Positions 43,201 through 51,379 are shown, counted from the stretch's first letter. The stretch: DNA of 58,370 nt from an uncultured Anaerolineae bacterium (GCA_903908605.1 CAIVSQ010000588.1:1-58370); one strand, 5' to 3'. Numbers and translations: made by a program. Notes: generated from the sequence alone by a model not told the origin.

Positions 43201-43229
43201 CCGGCACCACCTTTGAAGTAAAGCCCTGA
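37263..43229 (+). CDS. Bacterial alpha-2-macroglobulin lipoprotein
   Basis: 1988 residues from ATG 37263, which begins a lipoprotein signal peptide with the lipobox VSLSAC (lipidated Cys23); in-frame starts upstream would put residues before this signal. The thioester motif CMEQ starts at Cys1506 in YPYLCMEQTVSRFLPN, followed by the helical thioester domain (NADGGWGLWPSSASQPNTTAYVI). N-terminal macroglobulin-like and Big-type beta domains fill the first 900 residues. A Gly-rich stretch (GGGGGKGEG, near residue 1265) may be in or near the bait region. The protein is thought to trap attacking proteases covalently. PBP1C follows convergently, the partner known from yfhM-pbpC of E. coli. Confidence 0.93.
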   Translation: MKTLNRSLIFSVLILLAVSLSACQGVTPVPSASAVIPTVTQPKPAFVLDATPVSYIHILRQKPLPGERLTLTPFIEIVFDRSMSQPETASAWKFVDSTGSPIAGDITWPDPATFRFTPAQPLNAGQIYSAIFSSQASALDGTSLPQDILLEFRTTDQLQVGQVFPAANAQDVDLHSAITVIFNKPVVPLMTREEQAALPPPIDIVPAVSGEGNWVNSSVYVFQPSAGMKSGTFYQVSVHPTLADTTGTPLGTSYDWSFSTGSPSVVDFGLKSIGMGYSGEVINVLLDQAFMLSFSQPMDKPSVVTSLTLSNVETGQIVPLKFAWDETSTQLTVTPSSRLSTASFYTLAVGTSATALDGGNLKLPYQIKLSTLPLPAIVSTDPAEGRQTYYSAVASLQFNTPMQAESLTSHFKISPEPSTPVKLFYREYENRLDIFGLDPSSDYVIRLQPGSTDIYGNAITTPFSLRLQTAAMSPYAHMVTPYYPLIFRQSGQQAFYFEYTNLNFATISLYRLSFQEFSNLTIGITRLEDIDKAAGTLVREIKPTLKAGRDRFARFLLDLGEQKPLEPGYYFLGLKAGPFDYTNRFLQGSTFIVSNDSLVLKATQGEALAWLVDSATGKPVPGAQVVFYNEAMAELGKSRTDENGVAHIQDVTNVQYVQSVDPAHLALAALGWGSGVNEGQFGIWTDYWSPVKNLFSYTYTERPLYRPNQPVFIKGILRLNDDLHYSLPALKEVYLVIENEQGRVFAGPAALSPNGTFASEYLLGADAPVGNYSITIREAANSENILSWSDFRVAEYVKPEFQVSASADPTIALSGDEVTFTLDAAYYSGGSLSNATVSWFMETLPYYYSPPEPYSAYSFNDYDNYDYYYTGAGSTGGPPVFKNGQGQTDEKGHFSLTEVLNLPEKTPNSQVNFSANITDVGGNLVGTGTSLTLLGSSLHAGIRPENYVSTAGEAQKFNLVVLDMQGQPVANQPVSVEMVEQRWFSVVRKDDNGVSSWETSVKTIPVGTATAITSAEGLASVEFTPPIGGQYKVTVTTLDEKKRPSAASTFLWVASREYVPWPQTNDRSFKLIADKSSYKPGDVAKILIAQPFEGENYALITTERGHIYEKQVVKLTSNSTIYELPITSGMAPVMYVSVMIVKGAGEATPPDFKMGLVRLNISPSDQQIVVTLKASQQSAKPGDTVTYTVQTNDMQGNPVQADVSLALVDKAVLALAPATSLPLIEAFYPLRGLSVVTSSSIVLNAEDFNANYQATDPTGQRAGGGGGKGEGDTGIVTVRDNFKDTAFWQAQVLTGKDGTATVQVTLPDNLTTWQMKARAITDDTRVGETESELLSTRPLQIQLQTPRFFVVEDAATLGAVIHNNTNQDMQVTVSLKAEGLTIASPANQVIKVPALQQAYVTWDATVQRDAQRVDLLASAESGSYADATRPTLGTLPGQGIPVLTFHVTETVGSAGYLREAGSVSEAISLPQTLDYLSATLNLQVSPSLAASMTTGLNYLNDYPYLCMEQTVSRFLPNLVSIEALKLAGKPTGDLQTSLDANVQPALQRIISNQNADGGWGLWPSSASQPNTTAYVILGLLEASKAGYTYPYSTLDRGLTYLNDQLPFAFLSTDGWQNNQAAFALYALASGGRPNSSRASTLYTYRDKLDLFGQALLMQALYLDDPADERIPTLLAGITGAASRSATGIWWDEKTTDYWNWNTDVRTTALVLNALIQVDPQNSIIPDGIRWLMMHREGSHWYSTQETAWSLMALTNWLSLSGEFKTNYQYAVTLNDTLLETRHAQAANLTDSYNLRLEAQQLLATQLNDLVISRDAGPGVLYYTAYMDYSLPVKDIPALDQGILVSEQYYNSEDLKTPITTAQRGDLIQVRLTLVVPDSLHYVVIDNPLPAGLEAIDSSLQTSQQVPGKYEIQDFDRQGWGWWYFYYKQIYDDRVVMSADYLPAGTYTITFMARAATAGQFHILPVTAREFYFPDISGRTAGTTFEVKP

Positions 43230-43235
43230 AATAAC

Positions 43236-43268
43236 ACCGGGTGAGAAGGATACCTCTTCTCACCCGGT
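43236..43268. terminator. Shared terminator between A2M and pbpC
   Basis: A 13-bp stem, ACCGGGTGAGAAG (43236-43248) with CTTCTCACCCGGT (43256-43268), and a seven-base loop. The T-tract is weak on both sides (TTCATTT and GTTATTT), consistent with use by the two converging genes. Confidence 0.75.
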
Positions 43269-43293
43269 TCATTTAATACCCAAATTGGTTCGC

Positions 43294-45747
43294 TTAGCGC
43301 GTCACCGTCAACTCCACCACTTCGCTTCTTACCAGGCTGCCATCTGCCCTGTTTGCCTCAGCCCAAAAAGTGTGCCGCCCTTCCACCAGTTTCCACCAGA
43401 TCACATACGGCCCCTGCCCGAAGCGCTCCAAAATCACCCCATCCATCAATATTCTAATTTCGCTCAGCCCAGGCCCTACCACCGCCTCCACCGGAATCTG
43501 CTGTGATTCCGCAGCCATCTTGTTTGTGATGTGGTAATTGGCCCCCGTAATCGGCGAAATCAACGTCAGGCTGCTGCCTGTTTCACCCGTTACACTGTAA
43601 TCCGAGAGCAGCCTCAACCCCTGTGAATGTGCCCAGCGCTGGGCCTTTGCCGGTAAATCCAGCACAGTTGCCAGTTGCCGGTTGCCAGCGGCGGTTGTCT
43701 CACTGGCCAAACCACCCGTTGCTGCGTCCAGCCAGACCTGCTTATAAACATTATCAGCCTGCCTGGGCTCGCTTCCTTCAATAAACCACTCCAACCCCGC
43801 CCGGTCGCACAACCCGTTGTCTAACAGCCCAGAAAAAGCACATACCTTGGCCTGTACCAACCCGTCGGGCCGGTGAAAAGGCTCCTCGGCCTTACCACGC
43901 AGCAGTGCCCGCATCGTCTCCTGCCAGATCGGCGCCGCCCCCGTTAGCCCGTTGACACTATGCATCGCCTGGTAATCGCTGTTCCCGACCCACACGCCCA
44001 CCACCAGGCTGGGCGTGTAACCGATCGTCCAGTTGTCATGATAATTACTGGTCGTGCCGGTCTTCACTGCCGCCGGTCGCTCGATCTTCAATGTACTATT
44101 TTTCCCGAACCCGATCTGCCGCGCATTGTCGTCGCTCAAAATATCACTGATCAACCAGGCCACCCGTTCGTCAAACACCCGCGTCTGCGGCTTGGGCTCG
44201 GCCTGCCACAATGGCTTTCCATCCGCATCCATAATATCCAGGATTGCCTTCCTCTCGGGCAGCACCCCGCCGTTCGCCAGCGCCGCGTAAGCATTGGTCA
44301 GCTCCAGCAAGCTCATCCCACCCCCACCCAGCGCCAGTGAAAGATCCAGGTCCTCCGCATTCCCCAGGGAACGGATTCCCAGTTGGCGCGCCAGTTCTGC
44401 CACCCGTTTCACTCCCACCTTTTCCAGTGTTGCCACTGCCGGAATATTCAGTGAAGATGCCAGCGCCACCCGTACCGGCACCAGCCCGTGTTCAAGGTCA
44501 TCATAATTGCGCGGAATATACGCCTGCCCATCCTTGGTCTTGAAGATGGTTTGCACATCCAGGATCGGTGTCGCCGCTGTCCACGCCTTCTCGTTTTCAG
44601 GGTTAAGCGCCTCGGCATACACAAATGGTTTAAAGACCGAACCAGGCTGCCGGGCAGCCGTCGCCATGTTCACAGCCCCAAAAATGCTCGCATCAAAATA
44701 ATCCGCGCTGCCCACCATGGCAAGTATCTCGCCTGTCCGCGCGTCCATCACCACCACAGCCGCGTTTTTTACATTGTGATCCAGGCCTTTATCATCTTTG
44801 AACTTGGCAATTTGCCGTGCCACCGCTGCTTCCGCAGTCACCTGTGCATCCAGGTCCAGGCTGGTTCGCACCACCAGGCTCGCCTGTCCGTCCAGCATCC
44901 CATCTGCCATCAACTGGTCCAGCTTGTTCTTCACCATCCACACAAAATGTGGGGCGCGAATTGGAAATGGCATCGCGTTATAACTCAACGGGGTCTGCTC
45001 CGCCTCAAGCCGCTCCGCCGCGTTGATAAAACCATCCTTCTCCATCAGGCCCAGCACAACCAGTTGCCGTTCGCGTGCCGCCTCTGGGTACTCAAATGGG
45101 TTGTACAGTGCAGGCGCCTGTGGCAGCCCTGCCAGCAGAGCGCATTCGGCCGTCAGCAACTCGCTGGATGATTTCCCAAAATAAGTTCGCGCCGCTGCCT
45201 CCACCCCATAGGCGAACCCGCCATAAAAAGTCTGGTTCAGGTACAAAGCCAGGATATCGTCTTTAGAGTAAGCCTGTGTCAACTCCCAGGCCAGCGCCAT
45301 CTCACGCAGCTTGCGCCGCACCGTGCGCTGCGACATTTCATCTTTTAATAGCAGGCTGCGCGCCACCTGTTGGGTGATCGTGCTCCCTCCCGCCACCGTT
45401 TCACCGCCCCGCAGGTTGATCCACAGCGCCCGCACCATCCCCACCACATCCACGCCTGGGTTGCTGTAAAAATTCTTATCTTCCACCGCAATCGTCGCCT
45501 GCCGCATGCAAGCCGGCATATTGCCCAACTCAACCACCGCATGCCGGCCCCCAACCTCAGGCAGCACCTCATACAGCGCCCGCCCGGCCCGGTCCGTAAT
45601 CCGGATCGAAGGCTGGTTCAAATGCCCCGCAATATCTCCACTCGATGGCAAATCACCCAGCACCGACCACCCCCAGCCCAGGCCCGCCACTAAAATCAGC
45701 ACAACCAAAACCCACAACCAAACTCTCATACCCAAATCATACCCCAT
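43294..45747 (-). CDS. pbpC: Penicillin-binding protein 1C, bifunctional
   Basis: 817 residues from the ATG at 45747; ATG 45729 is also possible and both keep the single N-terminal membrane anchor (VWLWVLVVLILVAGLGW). GT51 transglycosylase: catalytic Glu in AVEDKNFYSNPG, GGSTITQQVARS, RKLREMALAWELT, LYLNQTFYGG. Transpeptidase: SxxK in GSVFKPF, SLN in SSLNIP, KTGT in VKTGTTSNYHDNW. The C-terminal 90 residues are the beta-rich BiPBP_C domain found in PBP1C. It polymerises and cross-links peptidoglycan and is thought to work with alpha-2-macroglobulin in repair after attack. Here it is convergent with that gene rather than in one operon. Confidence 0.95.
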   Translation of the reverse strand: MGYDLGMRVWLWVLVVLILVAGLGWGWSVLGDLPSSGDIAGHLNQPSIRITDRAGRALYEVLPEVGGRHAVVELGNMPACMRQATIAVEDKNFYSNPGVDVVGMVRALWINLRGGETVAGGSTITQQVARSLLLKDEMSQRTVRRKLREMALAWELTQAYSKDDILALYLNQTFYGGFAYGVEAAARTYFGKSSSELLTAECALLAGLPQAPALYNPFEYPEAARERQLVVLGLMEKDGFINAAERLEAEQTPLSYNAMPFPIRAPHFVWMVKNKLDQLMADGMLDGQASLVVRTSLDLDAQVTAEAAVARQIAKFKDDKGLDHNVKNAAVVVMDARTGEILAMVGSADYFDASIFGAVNMATAARQPGSVFKPFVYAEALNPENEKAWTAATPILDVQTIFKTKDGQAYIPRNYDDLEHGLVPVRVALASSLNIPAVATLEKVGVKRVAELARQLGIRSLGNAEDLDLSLALGGGGMSLLELTNAYAALANGGVLPERKAILDIMDADGKPLWQAEPKPQTRVFDERVAWLISDILSDDNARQIGFGKNSTLKIERPAAVKTGTTSNYHDNWTIGYTPSLVVGVWVGNSDYQAMHSVNGLTGAAPIWQETMRALLRGKAEEPFHRPDGLVQAKVCAFSGLLDNGLCDRAGLEWFIEGSEPRQADNVYKQVWLDAATGGLASETTAAGNRQLATVLDLPAKAQRWAHSQGLRLLSDYSVTGETGSSLTLISPITGANYHITNKMAAESQQIPVEAVVGPGLSEIRILMDGVILERFGQGPYVIWWKLVEGRHTFWAEANRADGSLVRSEVVELTVTR

Positions 45748-45866
45748 TTTCCCACCCCACCCGTGCTCCCAAGGACCCCTCGTCCTCAACTCCCCGTCCT
45801 CCGTCCCCGGTCTCCCGTCTTAAAAGAATTACTCCCAAAATCACCCTCATCCTAATAATATTCATG

Positions 45867-45896
45867 TATAATTTTGCCCCACAAACACTTGTTTGT
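45867..45896 (+). promoter_or_regulatory. Candidate -10 box and operator of the amino-acid ABC operon
   Basis: TATAAT (45867-45872) without a convincing -35 is followed by the dyad ACAAAC-ACTT-GTTTGT (45881-45896). The dyad would lie on the transcription start and first leader bases, so a repressor site or a leader hairpin are both possible. Confidence 0.4.
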
Positions 45897-45924
45897 GCAA
45901 AGCCAAAAAGGAGAAAAAAATCGC

Positions 45925-46743
45925 ATGAAAGCTTTCCGCCTCGTAAGTGCAATGCTCGTGTTCGTCTTCTTGTTGACCGCCTGCGGAGGAGCAGCGGCCC
46001 CCACTCAGGCCCCCGCTGCTGCGGGTGCTGGCGCCCTTCCCGATTTGGGTGGCAAGAAAATTATCGTCGCCGTCGAAAACGCCTACCCCCCCTTCAACTA
46101 TATTGACAAAGCCACCAACCAGGGCGCTGGCTGGGACTACGACGCCTGGCAGCAGATCTGCAAGCTGCTCAACTGCGTCCCCGTCATGACCGAAGCCGCC
46201 TGGGATGGCATCTTCGAAGCCACCGCCGCAGGTCAGTATGATGTCGTCGCCGACGGCGTCACCATGACCGAAGAACGCAAGCTCAAAGTTGCCTTCTCCA
46301 CCCCTTACATGCATTACGGCCAGGTCATCCTCGTCCGCGCCGACGAATCCCGCTTCACTGACTCCAAGTCCCTTGCCGCCCTCACCGAAACCGTTGTTGC
46401 CTCGCAGCTTGGCACCACCAACGAAGCCAAGGCCATCGAAATCGTCGGTGAAACCCGCGTAAAATCTTTCGACACCTTCGATGCCGCCGTCCTGGCTCTG
46501 CTCAGCGGCGATGTTGACGGCGTCGTTCTCGACCAGCCCGTCGCCCTCGGCTTCATGGCCATGAACAAGGGCAAGCTCAAGCACCTTAACGAACTGCTCA
46601 CCAGCGAAGACCTTGCCTTTGTCTTCAAACAGGGCAGTGACCTAATCGCCCCCGTCGATGCCGCCCTCGCCGCCATGAAAGCCTCCGGCGATCTCGATAA
46701 AATCTATCAGAAGTGGTTCGTGGACTTCGTCCCCGCCCAGTAA
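45925..46743 (+). CDS. Polar amino-acid ABC transporter, substrate-binding lipoprotein
   Basis: 272 residues from ATG 45925, which follows an AAGGAG site and gives a lipoprotein signal (VFVFLLTAC, Cys20). The mature protein is an SBP_bac_3 fold: KKIIVAVENAYPPFNYID, GWDYDAWQQICKLLNC, WDGIFEATAAGQYDVVADGVTMTEER, FSTPYMHYGQVILV, GVVLDQPVALGFM and KIYQKWF. An Arg or acidic ligand residue that would fix the specificity is not obvious, so I leave it as polar amino acid. Permease and ATPase genes follow directly. Confidence 0.93.
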   Translation: MKAFRLVSAMLVFVFLLTACGGAAAPTQAPAAAGAGALPDLGGKKIIVAVENAYPPFNYIDKATNQGAGWDYDAWQQICKLLNCVPVMTEAAWDGIFEATAAGQYDVVADGVTMTEERKLKVAFSTPYMHYGQVILVRADESRFTDSKSLAALTETVVASQLGTTNEAKAIEIVGETRVKSFDTFDAAVLALLSGDVDGVVLDQPVALGFMAMNKGKLKHLNELLTSEDLAFVFKQGSDLIAPVDAALAAMKASGDLDKIYQKWFVDFVPAQ

Positions 46744-46768
46744 ATCCTAATAAGACTCATGCATTTCC

Positions 46769-46804
46769 TGGGGCTTGCCGGCATTCCAATGCCTGCAAGC
46801 CCCA
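46769..46804 (+). promoter_or_regulatory. Intercistronic hairpin after the binding-protein gene
   Basis: TGGGGCTTGC (46769-46778) pairs with GCAAGCCCCA (46795-46804), with an inner GCAT/ATGC. No T-run follows; the permease ribosome site AGGAGG is ten bases farther on. Such a hairpin can protect the 3' end of the binding-protein message and lower expression of the permease. Confidence 0.6.
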
Positions 46805-46821
46805 AATGATAGGAGGTTATA

Positions 46822-47682
46822 GTGACCACTTCTTCTGATAACGTAGGTGAAGGACGCCTCTTCCCTGCCATGGGCAACATGTCAAGATGGCCCTGGTGGG
46901 CCCTGCTGATTGGCCTGGGCGCTGTGGTGGTAGTGTTCAATATCTTTGCCGCCCCTGCCTACAAGGACGCTTTTGGTTTCATTAGCGAAGGCATCATTAC
47001 CACAGTTCGTGTTACTCTTACTGCCTATGGCCTGGCCATCATCGGTGGCCTTTTCCTCGGCCTTGGTCGCGTCTCACACAACATAATCTACTATAACCTC
47101 TCCACCATGTATGTCGAGTTGATCCGTGGCATCCCCATGCTCGTCATCATCCTCTACGGTGCCTTTGTCGTCGTCCCCCTCGGGCTCGCCATCATCAACA
47201 CCCTCGGCGTCTGGCTCGCCGCCGTCCCGCTCATCTCCCCCCTCGGTCTCGCCATGCAGCAGGTCAACATCCAGCAGGTCGATATGAGCGGTCGCGCCAT
47301 AGCCGGTCTCGCCATGGGCTACGCCGCCTTTGAAGCCGAAGTCTTCCGTGCCGGCATCCAATCCATCGAACGTGGCCAAATGGAAGCCGCCCGCTCCCTC
47401 GGCATGAACTACGTCCAGGCCATGCGCTACGTCATCCTGCCCCAGGCCTTCCGCCGCGTCCTGCCCCCCCTTGGCAACGACTTCATCGCCATCCTGAAAG
47501 ATTCCTCCCTCATCTCTGTCCTCGCCGTTCGCGATATTACCCAGCTTGGCAAACTCTATCGCGCCCGATCTTTCAGCTCCTTCGAAGCCTACAACACCAT
47601 GGCCTTCCTTTACCTCAGCATGACCTTCTCCCTATCCATGCTCGTCAAGTTCATCGAAAGGAAAGTCAGCCATGGGCGATAA
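46822..47682 (+). CDS. Polar amino-acid ABC transporter, permease (HisM/GlnP family)
   Basis: 286 residues from GTG 46822, 6-7 nt after an AGGAGG. An N-terminal hydrophobic segment ([18 protein letters not shown]) leads into the permease domain: [66 protein letters not shown] (read from [15 protein letters not shown]), then the EAA loop [38 protein letters not shown]. The last 11 bases overlap the ATPase gene. It forms the membrane channel with a partner permease or as a homodimer. Confidence 0.93.
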   Translation: MTTSSDNVGEGRLFPAMGNMSRWPWWALLIGLGAVVVVFNIFAAPAYKDAFGFISEGIITTVRVTLTAYGLAIIGGLFLGLGRVSHNIIYYNLSTMYVELIRGIPMLVIILYGAFVVVPLGLAIINTLGVWLAAVPLISPLGLAMQQVNIQQVDMSGRAIAGLAMGYAAFEAEVFRAGIQSIERGQMEAARSLGMNYVQAMRYVILPQAFRRVLPPLGNDFIAILKDSSLISVLAVRDITQLGKLYRARSFSSFEAYNTMAFLYLSMTFSLSMLVKFIERKVSHGR

Positions 47683-48424
47683 ACAGATCCGCAACGTCAT
47701 CATCGAAATTGACAACGTCGCCAAGACCTTTGGCCAAACCAAAGCCCTGCGTGGTGTCAGCGCCACCGTTCGCCGTGGTGAAGTCGTCGTCATCCTCGGG
47801 CCCAGCGGCTCGGGCAAATCCACCCTGCTGCGCTGCATCAACGCCCTCGAAACCCCCGATAGCGGTCATATCATTGTGGATGGCATCTCCGTCATGCATA
47901 AACGTACCAACATCAATGCAGTACGCGCCGAAGTCGGCATGGATTTCCAGCAGTTCAACCTCTTCCCCCACCTCACCGTCCTCGATAACTTCATGCTTGC
48001 CCAGCGCATCGTTCGTGGCCGTGGCAAAGCAGAGGCCGAACAAATCGCCCGCCAGCAGCTAAAACACGTCGGCATCCCCGAAAAAGCCGATTCCTTCCCC
48101 GGCCAGCTCTCCGGTGGTCAGCAGCAGCGTGTCGCCATTGCCCGCGCCCTTGCCATGAACCCCAAGATCATGCTCTTCGATGAGCCCACCTCCGCCCTCG
48201 ACCCCGAAATGATCAAGGAAGTGCTCGACGTCATGATTTCCCTTGCCAAAGAAGGCATGACCATGGTCGTCGTCTCCCACGAAATGGGCTTCGCCCGCGC
48301 CGCCGCCGACCGCATCATCTTCATGGACCAGGGCGCCATCGTCGAAGAGGGTACCCCCGACGTCTTCTACACCACCCCCAAGGAAGAACGTACCAAGGCC
48401 TTCCTCAGCAAGATCCTCAAGTAA
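47672..48424 (+). CDS. Polar amino-acid ABC transporter, ATP-binding protein (GlnQ/HisP family)
   Basis: 250 residues. Walker A GPSGSGKS is at residues 43-50, the Q loop is in [11 protein letters not shown] near residue 93, the signature LSGGQQQR starts at 146, Walker B is [13 protein letters not shown] (Asp170-Glu171), and the H loop is [12 protein letters not shown] 47672 overlaps the permease by 11 bases. It powers amino-acid uptake. The operon of binding protein, permease and ATPase is complete. Confidence 0.96.
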   Translation: MGDKQIRNVIIEIDNVAKTFGQTKALRGVSATVRRGEVVVILGPSGSGKSTLLRCINALETPDSGHIIVDGISVMHKRTNINAVRAEVGMDFQQFNLFPHLTVLDNFMLAQRIVRGRGKAEAEQIARQQLKHVGIPEKADSFPGQLSGGQQQRVAIARALAMNPKIMLFDEPTSALDPEMIKEVLDVMISLAKEGMTMVVVSHEMGFARAAADRIIFMDQGAIVEEGTPDVFYTTPKEERTKAFLSKILK

Positions 48425-48866
48425 TTCTCATCGCTCAATCAGCATTGCTGGTCAGAACGTCTTCAACAAGGACCTGGCTCCGCTCAATATCACCCGCTCT
48501 CAACTGATGCAGGCTGGCAAGTTCATCCGTCTGACTAACGGACGCCCGCATTCGGTGGCGCAATTTTCAATTCTGCCATGGCAGTGTCGGCTTGTTCCTT
48601 TATTGCCTGAAACCTATATTGGGTGATGACCTCAGTGTGGCTCCAATCTAACTGGATGGTCAAATTTCAACCAGTGAGCGCAAAAAGTGCTGGTACCTGT
48701 AAAAAGGTGCTGGCGCTTTTTGTTTATATTTGTTGTGGGTTTTATTTGTCCAACCTAATCTGCTTATTTGAACATTACTGGGCGTAATATGTCATAATTA
48801 AACTACACCTAGAATCAGAATGACGAATAGTTATGCCATCAGGTCTGTTTCAACCAAGGAGGAAAC
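48425..48866 (+). other. Gap with coding-like debris and a weak terminator
   Basis: 442 nt. Bases around 48450-48630 read, without a start, as a plausible protein fragment (QNVFNKDLAPLNITRSQL, KFIRLTNGRPHSVAQFS) that I cannot assign; it may be a gene remnant. A structure from AGCGC (48677) to GCGCT (48717) followed by TTTTT could terminate the ABC operon. A strong esterase promoter is not visible, although AAGGAGG precedes the gene at 48867. Confidence 0.4.
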
Positions 48867-49721
48867 ATGACTGCAAACCAAGCCACAATACTCGCCAGCG
48901 AAGTCCGCATGATGAAGTCGAAGTCTTCGGGCCGAGAGTATAGAATTTCTATCGCACTCCCTTATGCCTACTTCGATTCCCCCGATAAATCCTGGCCGGC
49001 CGATAATCCATTGGAGAAATGGCCGGTCGTTTACCTGACTGACGCGAATTGGTACTTTGGCATGGTCACAGATATGGTCCGTGTAACTGCCTGGTGCGGC
49101 AGTACAACCGATGCCATCATTGTAGGCATTGGTTACCCCCAGGATAAGGATGCGGAGGAAGTAATACGGGATTCATCCGCGTGGCGCAGAGACGATTTCT
49201 CCCCGGTGCGCAATGAGAAATTTGAGGAAGAAGGCTCCAAGGAGTTAGGACGAAAAGTAGAATCGGGCGGCGCGGGCAAGTTTCTGGAATTCATCAAGCA
49301 GGAATTGATACCAACAATTGAAGCCGAGTTCAAGGCAGATCCAAAAAGGCGAATTCTGGCAGGCCACTCTTTTGGTGGCGTATTTTCAGCGTTTGCTTTA
49401 CTGAAAGAACCGGGGCTGTTCGAAAATTATATCGTCGCAAGCCCATCGCTGGGGTATGGCGATCAGTACGTTTTCAAACAAGAAGAAGAATTTGCTAGGA
49501 GTCACAAGAAACTTCCCGCCAAGGTTTATCTGTGTGTGGGCGGACTTGAAGAATCTACTGATAGTTTTATGGTTTCCAATATGGTTCGCTTCGGTGCCAT
49601 TCTCGAAGGTCGCAAATACAAGGGCCTTTCGTTGGTCAGCAAAATCTTTGCCAATGAAAACCACTGCGAAGTCGTTCCACTGTGCTTTCAGGCCGGCTTG
49701 AAGATGGCGCTAAAAAAATAA
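48867..49721 (+). CDS. Alpha/beta-hydrolase esterase (Fes/EsteraseD-like)
   Basis: 284 residues with no signal peptide. The pattern is of PF00756-type esterases: WPVVYLTDANWYFG, AIIVGIGYP, RRDDFSPV, FIKQELIPTIEAEF, then the nucleophile elbow GHSFGG (Ser at about residue 175) with FSAFALLKEPGLFENYIVASPSLGY. A C-terminal catalytic His lies in ANENHCEV. Substrate is unknown; relatives hydrolyse enterobactin esters, S-formylglutathione or acylated sugars. It stands alone, with a strong terminator 136 nt downstream. Confidence 0.83.
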   Translation: MTANQATILASEVRMMKSKSSGREYRISIALPYAYFDSPDKSWPADNPLEKWPVVYLTDANWYFGMVTDMVRVTAWCGSTTDAIIVGIGYPQDKDAEEVIRDSSAWRRDDFSPVRNEKFEEEGSKELGRKVESGGAGKFLEFIKQELIPTIEAEFKADPKRRILAGHSFGGVFSAFALLKEPGLFENYIVASPSLGYGDQYVFKQEEEFARSHKKLPAKVYLCVGGLEESTDSFMVSNMVRFGAILEGRKYKGLSLVSKIFANENHCEVVPLCFQAGLKMALKK

Positions 49722-49856
49722 TCGACCGCGGTCGGCTGAAGTGCAAACCGTGCTTGGGAATATTAAGCACAATATGAAATTCATACAACTTCATTTTTGA
49801 GGTCTACAAAAGGTAAATATCGAATGGGGGCTGGTATGCATTGCTCATAATATGCG

Positions 49857-49888
49857 AAAAATGGCGGAGTGATTTCCGCCATTTTTTT
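49857..49888 (+). terminator. Rho-independent terminator after the esterase
   Basis: A 12-bp stem, AAAAATGGCGGA (49857-49868) with TCCGCCATTTTT (49875-49886), a six-base loop and a run of seven T. The remaining bases up to 50099 show no gene or other structure. Confidence 0.9.
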
Positions 49889-50099
49889 ATTTGCTTTGCT
49901 TGTTTGTAATTCTTAGGGGCTATTCTGAATTTCTTCAGGGTATCCCCACCAGCTTTTTAACACCCGCGTCCCATATTTTTTAGCCACAATTCCCGCCTTT
50001 CACCGGCAATAACTCCCCACGCTGGGGGGCATTTCAGCCTTTCCACCTTGTCCACGCCCTTCCCAAACCCGTTAGTCCCACTTTCCTCAAAATACCTGC

Positions 50100-50154
50100 T
50101 TGACATGCCCGTATTCTTCGTTATAATAAAACTAACTTTATTCACTAAATAAAG
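50100..50154 (+). promoter_or_regulatory. Consensus promoter and operator of the ROK/sugar operon
   Basis: TTGACA (50100-50105), 16-nt spacer, TATAAT (50122-50127), both boxes identical to the sigma-70 consensus. Nine bases beyond lies the perfect dyad CTTTATT-CACTA-AATAAAG (50136-50154), covering the expected transcription start. The AT-rich TTTATT/AATAAA half-sites resemble those bound by NagC/XylR-type ROK regulators. Confidence 0.75.
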
Positions 50155-50167
50155 AAACATAGGGCAT

Positions 50168-51379
50168 ATGGCAAACTCACCTGTTGGCAACCGCGATCTG
50201 ATAAGAGCGATTAATCGCTCGAAAATATTGAACACCATTAAGTCCTATGGTCTCATTCCGCGCGCCGAAATCGCCAGGCTTACTGGCCTTTCGCCTGCCA
50301 CCGTAACCGGCATTACCGCCGATCTCATCCAGGACAACCTTGTCTTTGAAAAAGAAGTTGGCGATTCCAGCGGCGGTCGCCGCCCGATCATGCTTGCCAT
50401 CAATCCGCATGGCGGCTGTGTGGTCGGCATTAAAGTCATGGAAGACCACGCTCTCGGCGCCCTCACCGACCTCGAAGCCAGTTTGCTGGTTAAACAGTCT
50501 TTCCCGCTCACCGATACCTCCCCCGAAGGTGTTTCACTCGCCGTCGGCGAGCTCGTCGTTGAGTTGCTCCGCCTCTCAGCCAACCCACTATCGTCCCTCA
50601 TGGGTGTTGGCGTTGGCCTGGCCGGTATTGTTGATTCTGGTCAGGGCATTGTTTGTCAGTCCCCTTTCTTCGGCTGGACCGATGTGCCCCTCCGTGAGTT
50701 AATCCAAAATCGCGTCCATGTCCCCGTTTATATCGATAATGACGTCAATACCCTTGCCTTTGCCGAAAAATGGTTTGGTGCCGGCCAGGGCATTAACGAT
50801 TTCCTCGTCGTCACCTTTGGTCGCGGTATTGGTTTGGGCATCGTCGTCAATGGCCAATTTCACCACGGCCTGCGCGGCGGCGCCGGTGAGCTCGGTCACA
50901 CCGTCATCCGCCCGGGTGGCGAGCTCTGTGCCTGTGGCAAGCGCGGCTGCCTGGAAATGTACGTCAGCGAACCCGCCATGCTTCGCCAGGCCTCCGAGGC
51001 CTTCAACCAGGGCCAGCTTGCCAGCCAGCCCCACACCCCCGAAGAACTGGTCGCCCTGGCCGAATCTGGCGCCGCCCCCGCTCGTGAAATCCTCGTCCAG
51101 GCCGGGCAGTTGCTTGGCCAGAGTATCGCTAACCTGATCAATATTTTCAACCCCCAGTGTATTTTGATCAACGGCGAAGGCGTTCGTGCCGGTCGCTGGC
51201 TCTTCGATGCAATGCGTGCCTCCATTGATGAGCACACCCTGCCCAGCTTGCGCCAGGATGTCTCCATTCTGGTCGAGCCCCTCGGCGATGATGCCTGGGC
51301 TCGCGGTGCCGCCAGCCTGGTCCTCCACGAACTTTTCGAGTCACCCATAAACCGGCAGCGCGATTCCGAGATTGCATAG
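50168..51379 (+). CDS. ROK family transcriptional repressor (NagC/XylR type)
   Basis: 403 residues. N-terminal winged helix: ILNTIKSYGLIPRAEIARLTGLSPATVTGITADLI. The rest is a ROK sugar-kinase fold: GVGVGLAGIVD, VHVPVYIDNDVNTLAFAEKWFGAG, VVTFGRGIGLGIVVNGQ, GGAGELGHTVI, and the zinc-binding signature CACGKRGCLE. It probably represses the transporter and glycosidase genes that follow and its own promoter, with a sugar as inducer. Stop at 51379 is 10 nt before the first permease gene. Confidence 0.93.
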   Translation: MANSPVGNRDLIRAINRSKILNTIKSYGLIPRAEIARLTGLSPATVTGITADLIQDNLVFEKEVGDSSGGRRPIMLAINPHGGCVVGIKVMEDHALGALTDLEASLLVKQSFPLTDTSPEGVSLAVGELVVELLRLSANPLSSLMGVGVGLAGIVDSGQGIVCQSPFFGWTDVPLRELIQNRVHVPVYIDNDVNTLAFAEKWFGAGQGINDFLVVTFGRGIGLGIVVNGQFHHGLRGGAGELGHTVIRPGGELCACGKRGCLEMYVSEPAMLRQASEAFNQGQLASQPHTPEELVALAESGAAPAREILVQAGQLLGQSIANLINIFNPQCILINGEGVRAGRWLFDAMRASIDEHTLPSLRQDVSILVEPLGDDAWARGAASLVLHELFESPINRQRDSEIA

